Shown here: piece by piece, positions 36,782 to 41,593 of the stretch
Position numbering within the stretch: position 1 is the stretch's first letter
Layout of the letters: the number at the start of each line of letters is the position of its first letter
Assembly: GCA_024763475.1 (NCBI GenBank)
Contig: JANTFM010000003.1
Location: 1 to 41,593, forward strand
DNA: 41,593 bases
Source of the DNA: Acidobacteriota bacterium
Lineage (GTDB): Bacteria; Acidobacteriota; Polarisedimenticolia; J045
Reading direction: 5' to 3'
The notes under the pieces: generated by a model
What the model saw: the letters and a program-made list of their open reading frames with translations, nothing else
Told to the model about the DNA's origin: nothing
Databases searched by the model: none
Program-made: the position numbers and the translations under genes

Positions 36782-38845
36782 CTAGGGGCAGGGACCGATT
36801 CGCTGCGTTACGCAGGCTTCCACAGAGGGTGGCCGTTCCGCGTCGCTGCTCGTGCGGCCGTAGGATCCCTCGGCATCTTCCACGCGGGGAACCACGATAT
36901 AGAAATGCGCGCCGGACGAGGGCGTGATGGTCGCGGAGGTGGCTCCACCGGTGCTGCACTGGATGGGAGTCTTGCCCTCCGGATCATCGAAGGCACCTTC
37001 GTAGATTTCGTAGTCCGTTCCGCCACCGCACGCCGCGGCCCACGCCAAGTCGAGACTCGGGCTATCCTGGTTCTTCGCGACCGTGAGAGGATCGCCCGGC
37101 AATCCCTGGCTCCCGTAAATGCGACCGGCGCCCGCAGCACTGCCGGACAAGATGCCGGACACATAGATGTCGACCGAATCTCCCGGAGAGCCGCTCTCGC
37201 TGCGGTTGTCGGTATAGATCGCCATCAGGTCATCCAACACGATATCGAGACCGCTGTAATCACCGAACTCGAAGACATCATCAATGTGGGCCGACGTTTC
37301 GGCTGTAACTCGTTCCTCAGCGGACCAGGTCTTTCCACCATCCGTCGAGAATGTGTAGTAGACATCCACTCCGCTGCGATCCGCGGTGTTGCGCGTGTTG
37401 TAATAAACAAGGTGAACCGCACCGTCGACCCCCGCCGCAATAGACGGTTGCCAGCGGTCAACCTCGAGGATGTCGTCACTGCGGTGGGGAGTGACGATCG
37501 ACCAGGTCGCTCCCCCATCGTGCGATCGAGCAACCTGGATGCGGGAGTGGTTCGCTTGGGAATCGCTGACAACTGGAGCCGTCGTGTCGGACCAAGCAAG
37601 GTACACACTGTCGGCATCCGGCCCATCGGAGAGATCCGCCGTCGCGGACAGATACACGCTGGCTTCACGAATCTCCTGCGACGGCAAGGGGAACGCGTAG
37701 GCTGCCTCCGTCGCTGCTACAAGAATCGACGGCTCGAAGCTGTTCCCTGCATCTGTCGATTTCCTCAGGCGAATGGAACGGCTCTGGTAGGCCGGCCAGG
37801 CAGCGTAGACAAAACCGTTTCGATCCGTCGTGACGTCACCGGCTACACCAAGCTCCTCGTCTCCTGAGGAGAGGAACCGGCCGTGCCACTCGTTGCCAAA
37901 GTCACGGGACCATGCCAAGAGAACGTCTCCGCCGACATCGTAGATCATGTAGATGCTGTCCCTCTCGGGCGAGTCGGCATGCCTGTCCACGTGCAGGAAA
38001 GGCCGGTTCCCGTTGCTGACGATGCAGCGGCGGGGATTCCCAGGGGTATCATCCTCAAGATCGTTCCAGCTCGCTCCACCATCATCCGATCGGTAGAAGC
38101 AGGCCTCGCAACCAGAGAGACCACAGTTGACGAGAGCGGATCCGTAGGCGAGGACCCCATCCGCAGACCACTCGACCGATGGGTCGCAGCACGTTCCGCC
38201 CAAGGGAAGCTCCGTCTGCGTCCAAGTCTCCCCACCATCGGTCGAGTAGTGCATATGGACTTCGTCGTTTGGACCAATCGATCCTGCGACGACATGGGAC
38301 GGACTCGACGGAGAGATGGCGACAGCCGCTTCAGCTGCGTCTTCCGGCCGCGTCACACGAACGTCTCCCGACGCAAAGTCCGTTCCCTGCTCAGGGGCAG
38401 AAGACGGCACCTCGCCTTCCTTCAGGACAATCCAGTAGCGGTCTCGGGTGCGGGTTGCCCTGCGATAGCTCCGCCCGCTGACCAAGTATCCTCCATACAT
38501 CTTCCGGAAGACATTGAGCGCGTTGAGAGGATAGCGTCGTGGGGAGTCCCGACCGAGTTCTGGCCGCGCGCGGCGCAGCGCGACACGGAAGAAGGCAGGA
38601 AGCGGCTCTCGAATCCCGGCCTCGTCACGGGCCAATGACCCGAGATCCTCTGCGGAAAGCTGGTAATTGCGGTCATCCCAAGGGCCGAGGGTCACCAGGG
38701 CCTCGTAGTCGACGCTACGATCAACGCCCCGTGCGCTGTCAATGGCGACGGTCCGCTCCTCGTCGATGAAGGTCTGCGAGTGCGCTGGCCGTGACGCGCT
38801 GCCTGCAATCAGCAGCGCCACTATCATGAATCCCGTGCGAGACAT
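36782..38845 (-). CDS. Secreted BNR/sialidase-like repeat protein with C-terminal FnIII-like module
   Basis: MSRTGFMIVALLIAGSASRPAHS signal; repeated STDGGETWTQ, SDDGGASWND, SHDGGATWSI, STDGGKTWSA motifs; C-terminus DYEIYEGAFDDPEGKTPIQCSTGG...FYIVVPRVEDAEGSYGRTSSDAERPPSVEACVTQRIGPCP; GGAGG RBS. Confidence 0.83.
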   Translation of the reverse strand: MSRTGFMIVALLIAGSASRPAHSQTFIDEERTVAIDSARGVDRSVDYEALVTLGPWDDRNYQLSAEDLGSLARDEAGIREPLPAFFRVALRRARPELGRDSPRRYPLNALNVFRKMYGGYLVSGRSYRRATRTRDRYWIVLKEGEVPSSAPEQGTDFASGDVRVTRPEDAAEAAVAISPSSPSHVVAGSIGPNDEVHMHYSTDGGETWTQTELPLGGTCCDPSVEWSADGVLAYGSALVNCGLSGCEACFYRSDDGGASWNDLEDDTPGNPRRCIVSNGNRPFLHVDRHADSPERDSIYMIYDVGGDVLLAWSRDFGNEWHGRFLSSGDEELGVAGDVTTDRNGFVYAAWPAYQSRSIRLRKSTDAGNSFEPSILVAATEAAYAFPLPSQEIREASVYLSATADLSDGPDADSVYLAWSDTTAPVVSDSQANHSRIQVARSHDGGATWSIVTPHRSDDILEVDRWQPSIAAGVDGAVHLVYYNTRNTADRSGVDVYYTFSTDGGKTWSAEERVTAETSAHIDDVFEFGDYSGLDIVLDDLMAIYTDNRSESGSPGDSVDIYVSGILSGSAAGAGRIYGSQGLPGDPLTVAKNQDSPSLDLAWAAACGGGTDYEIYEGAFDDPEGKTPIQCSTGGATSATITPSSGAHFYIVVPRVEDAEGSYGRTSSDAERPPSVEACVTQRIGPCP

Positions 38846-39498
38846 GATTTCCGAACCTCCTCCCGGGCCTCCCGAAAGGGAAGCTGATCGACCTTGGCTC
38901 CTATGGTAGGACGCGTGGAGAGACCCGCCTATTAGGGAATGCCTGACTTATGCACGCGGGAAACCTTAGCCCGATGGATGCATGAGGCTCAGAGTCCAAT
39001 CGCCGTCGATAGACGCTCGATGGCTGGCACGTAGCTTCAAACACCTGATCTGTGCCCGAGAAGGGTACCCCGCAGGATGGCAGACGCGAGGACTGGTTAG
39101 AGGACCTACAAGGGTCCGACCAGGGTTCAGATAGGGTGATTGGACCGAGGCGCGCATGCCGATTCTCGGTAGAGGCACTGGGAGATCCTGAGGCCCGTTG
39201 GACGCAGCGATCGTGCCTCCGAAAGGAAAGAACCGCGCGAATCGCTCGAATTGTGGTTCATTGACGTATTGGACGCGGTGTCCGCTCAAAGGAGCAAGAT
39301 CATGAAAGAGTTCTCGAAAGACCTTCCTTGCCACTCTGCTTGGCGCTCTTGCCGCTGCCGGCTGCCTCGTTCTGCTTGGCGTCGCGGTCGTCACCATCAC
39401 CAGCGCATCCAGAAAGATCGAGGTCGAGGATGGAAGCTGGCGATTCGGTATTGTCCTTGAACTTGACAATGTCTAAATTTTACCCTAGTCTAACACCA

Positions 39499-39894
39499 AT
39501 GAAACGCAACGAGGCAGCCCTTCTCAGGGAGCATGGCATCAACCCGTCCGCACAGCGTGTCGCGGTCGCCCAGCACGTGCTACACACCGGAGAGCACCCG
39601 TCGGCCGACGAGGTGTGGAAACGGGTGCGAGAGCGCTTTCCGCAGATCTCGCGTGCAACGGTCTACAACACGCTCAACCTGTTCGTGGACAAGGGCTTGC
39701 TGCGGCGCTTCGTGCTGGTCGAAGGCCGCGTCGTCTTCGATCCGAGGGTCGAGAATCACCACCATTTCCTCGACGAGGAAAGCGGAATGCTCCACGACCT
39801 GCCTTGGGACGCGCTGGAGGTTTCCGGGGTCACTCAACTCAAGGGCTTCGACGTGCGCGAATTCCAGGTGGTCCTGCGGGGAAAGAAAGCTTGA
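39499..39894 (+). CDS. perR: Fur/PerR family transcriptional regulator
   Basis: [71 protein letters not shown]...[12 protein letters not shown]; directly upstream of catalase. PerR versus Fur assignment inferred from context. Confidence 0.85.
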   Translation: MKRNEAALLREHGINPSAQRVAVAQHVLHTGEHPSADEVWKRVRERFPQISRATVYNTLNLFVDKGLLRRFVLVEGRVVFDPRVENHHHFLDEESGMLHDLPWDALEVSGVTQLKGFDVREFQVVLRGKKA

Positions 39895-39937
39895 AGTCGG
39901 TGCCTGCTGCGGAAGAGGAAGTTTTTTTTGGCCATAA

Positions 39938-39952
39938 AGATAGACGTTATCT
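39938..39952. promoter_or_regulatory. Candidate PerR/Fur operator AGATAgacgtTATCT upstream of katA
   Basis: Inverted repeat in the AT-rich perR-katA gap; resembles the arms of the box at 36444. Confidence 0.4.
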
Positions 39953-39986
39953 ACTTCTAGATCTTATCCACACAGGAGCAAACGCC

Positions 39987-41444
39987 ATGTCCAAGAAAGC
40001 AAAGTTGACCACGGCCGGAGGTATCCCGGTCCCTGACAACCAGAACAGCCTGACGGCCGGCGAGAGGGGGCCCCTCCTTGCGCAGGACTGGCAGCTCTTC
40101 GAGAAGCACGCGCACTTCAACCGTGAGCGAATCCCCGAACGGGTCGTCCACGCCAAGGGCTCCGCAGCCTACGGAACGCTCACCATCACCGGAGACATCA
40201 CGACGTACAGCAAGGCGAAAATTTTCGCGGAGATCGGCAAGCAAACCGAGTGCTTCCTGCGCTTCTCCACGGTTGCAGGAGAACGGGGGGCCGCCGATGC
40301 GGAGCGGGACGTGCGCGGCTTCGCACTGAAGTTCTACACCGAGGAAGGAAACTGGGACCTTGTCGGCAACAACACTCCCGTCTTTTTCGTGCTCGACCCC
40401 TACAAGTTCCCGGACTTCATCCACACCCAGAAACGGGACCCGAAAACAAACCTGCGCAATCCAACTGCGATGTGGGACTTCTGGTCGCTCTCGCCCGAAA
40501 CTCTCCACCAAGTCACGATCCTGTTTTCGGACCGGGGTCTGCCGCGAAGCTATCGCCACATGAATGGCTACGGCTCCCACACCTTCAGCCTCATCAACGC
40601 CGAAGGCGAACGATCCTGGGTCAAGTTCCATTTCAAGACCGAGCAAGGCATCGAGTGCCTTAGCAACGAGGAGGCCGCGAAACTCGTCGGCGAGGACCGT
40701 GAGAGCCACCAGCGTGATCTCGCCGACGCCATCGAGCGTGGTGACCACCCGCGCTGGACCTTCTACGTGCAGGTGATGCCCGAGGACGATGCCGAGAAGG
40801 TGCCCTACAACCCCTTCGACCTGACGAAGGTCTGGCCTCACGGCGACTACCCGCTGATCGAGGTCGGCACCCTCGAACTCAATCGCAATCCGGAAAACTA
40901 CTTCGCAGAGGTCGAACAGTCGTGCTTCTCTCCCGCGAACGTCGTGCCAGGAATCTCGCACAGCCCCGACAAGATGCTCCAGTTCCGGATCCTCTCCTAC
41001 GGGGATGCCCACAGGCACCGCCTCGGCGTGAACTACGAGTCTCTGCCGGTGAACCGGGCTCGCTGCCCGGTCCATAATTACTATCGCGATGGCGCCATGC
41101 GTTTCGATGATAACGAGGGCGGATCCGTGAACTATGAACCCAACAGCTCAGGAGGCCCGATCGAAGTGCCGGAGGTCAAGGAGCCGCCGCTCGAAGTGCG
41201 CGGCGCGGCGGACCGCTACAATCCGCGTGAGGACAACGACCACTTCTCGCAGGCAGGTGATCTGTTCCGCCTGATGAGCGCCGAAGAACGTCAGCGCCTC
41301 GCCGCAAATATCGCTTCTGCGATGCGAGGCGTTCCCGAGCCCATACAGCAACGGCAGTTGGGTCACTTCTACAAGGCCGATCCCGAGTACGGCCAGGCGG
41401 TAGCCGAAGCCCTTGGGCTACCCGCTGCAGACGTCCGTCATTGA
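39987..41444 (+). CDS. katA: Monofunctional haem catalase
   Basis: [34 protein letters not shown]...[85 protein letters not shown]. Confidence 0.96.
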   Translation: MSKKAKLTTAGGIPVPDNQNSLTAGERGPLLAQDWQLFEKHAHFNRERIPERVVHAKGSAAYGTLTITGDITTYSKAKIFAEIGKQTECFLRFSTVAGERGAADAERDVRGFALKFYTEEGNWDLVGNNTPVFFVLDPYKFPDFIHTQKRDPKTNLRNPTAMWDFWSLSPETLHQVTILFSDRGLPRSYRHMNGYGSHTFSLINAEGERSWVKFHFKTEQGIECLSNEEAAKLVGEDRESHQRDLADAIERGDHPRWTFYVQVMPEDDAEKVPYNPFDLTKVWPHGDYPLIEVGTLELNRNPENYFAEVEQSCFSPANVVPGISHSPDKMLQFRILSYGDAHRHRLGVNYESLPVNRARCPVHNYYRDGAMRFDDNEGGSVNYEPNSSGGPIEVPEVKEPPLEVRGAADRYNPREDNDHFSQAGDLFRLMSAEERQRLAANIASAMRGVPEPIQQRQLGHFYKADPEYGQAVAEALGLPAADVRH

Positions 41445-41593
41445 GACCCTGGACGGTGACCGCGGCGTGGATCTTCCGCACCGTGGGCTGCTCCCTACAG
41501 ACGTCCGTCATTGAGACCCTGGACGGTGACCGCGGCGTGGATCTTCCGCACCGTGGGCTGCTCCCTACAGACGTCCGTCATTGAGACCCTGGA
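41428..41593 (+). repeat. Perfect 70-bp tandem repeat (2 full + partial third copy) at the right edge, starting within the katA stop region
   Basis: CAGACGTCCGTCATTGAGACCCTGGACGG...CTCCCTA repeated at 41428, 41498, 41568. Confidence 0.9.

Noticed and set aside
36641-37867. 408-aa plus-strand ORF antisense to the BNR-like protein
   Set aside because: No domain signal; the opposite strand has signal peptide, RBS and repeat motifs.
39020-39060. CTTCAAA resembling a tRNA-Sec anticodon loop
   Set aside because: Flanking sequence does not form an acceptor/T-arm cloverleaf; no selC or other tRNA could be supported in the window.
38966-39469. 167-aa minus-strand ORF in the gap before perR
   Set aside because: No start context, no domain signal, low-complexity composition; likely spurious.

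Overview
A ~41.6 kb, high-GC bacterial chromosomal segment that is mostly housekeeping and catabolic, with one standout region. From left to right it carries: an addAB recombination nuclease pair (addA open at the window edge); a Nudix-MBL fusion; hppD-hmgA (tyrosine/homogentisate catabolism); an outer-membrane beta-barrel; a DegT-type aminotransferase; a membrane protein and a hypothetical; a degenerate GGDEF/PilZ protein; a YkgJ-like protein; a YtcJ-like amidohydrolase; glnA; a nine-CXXCH cytochrome; apaG-speA-speB; a TPR/transglutaminase-like protein; a BlaI/BlaR1(M56-TonB) pair with a perfect operator palindrome; a CBM9/DUF5916-type outer-membrane protein; a redox block; three secreted proteins; a Fur/PerR regulator and a catalase. 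The most notable finding is two adjacent, divergent redox genes, an AhpD-like protein (31564-32100, -) and an exported peroxiredoxin (32333-32896, +). Each is interrupted by a single in-frame TGA exactly where the family has a catalytic Cys (CxxU and TGGU-TAQC). The ORF track splits or truncates both, but they read naturally as selenoproteins, possibly a Sec-dependent periplasmic peroxidase/reductase pair near PerR and catalase. Other points worth checking: a C-terminal module shared by up to four secreted proteins; a decayed perR duplicate that keeps a Fur-type operator; a short interspersed repeat (CACCCAGGTTGATT) at both the left edge and ~31.3 kb; a degenerate duplication of the glnA 3' end; and a perfect 70-bp tandem repeat at the right edge. 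All calls come from reading the sequence and supplied ORF translations; no database search or folding program was run.
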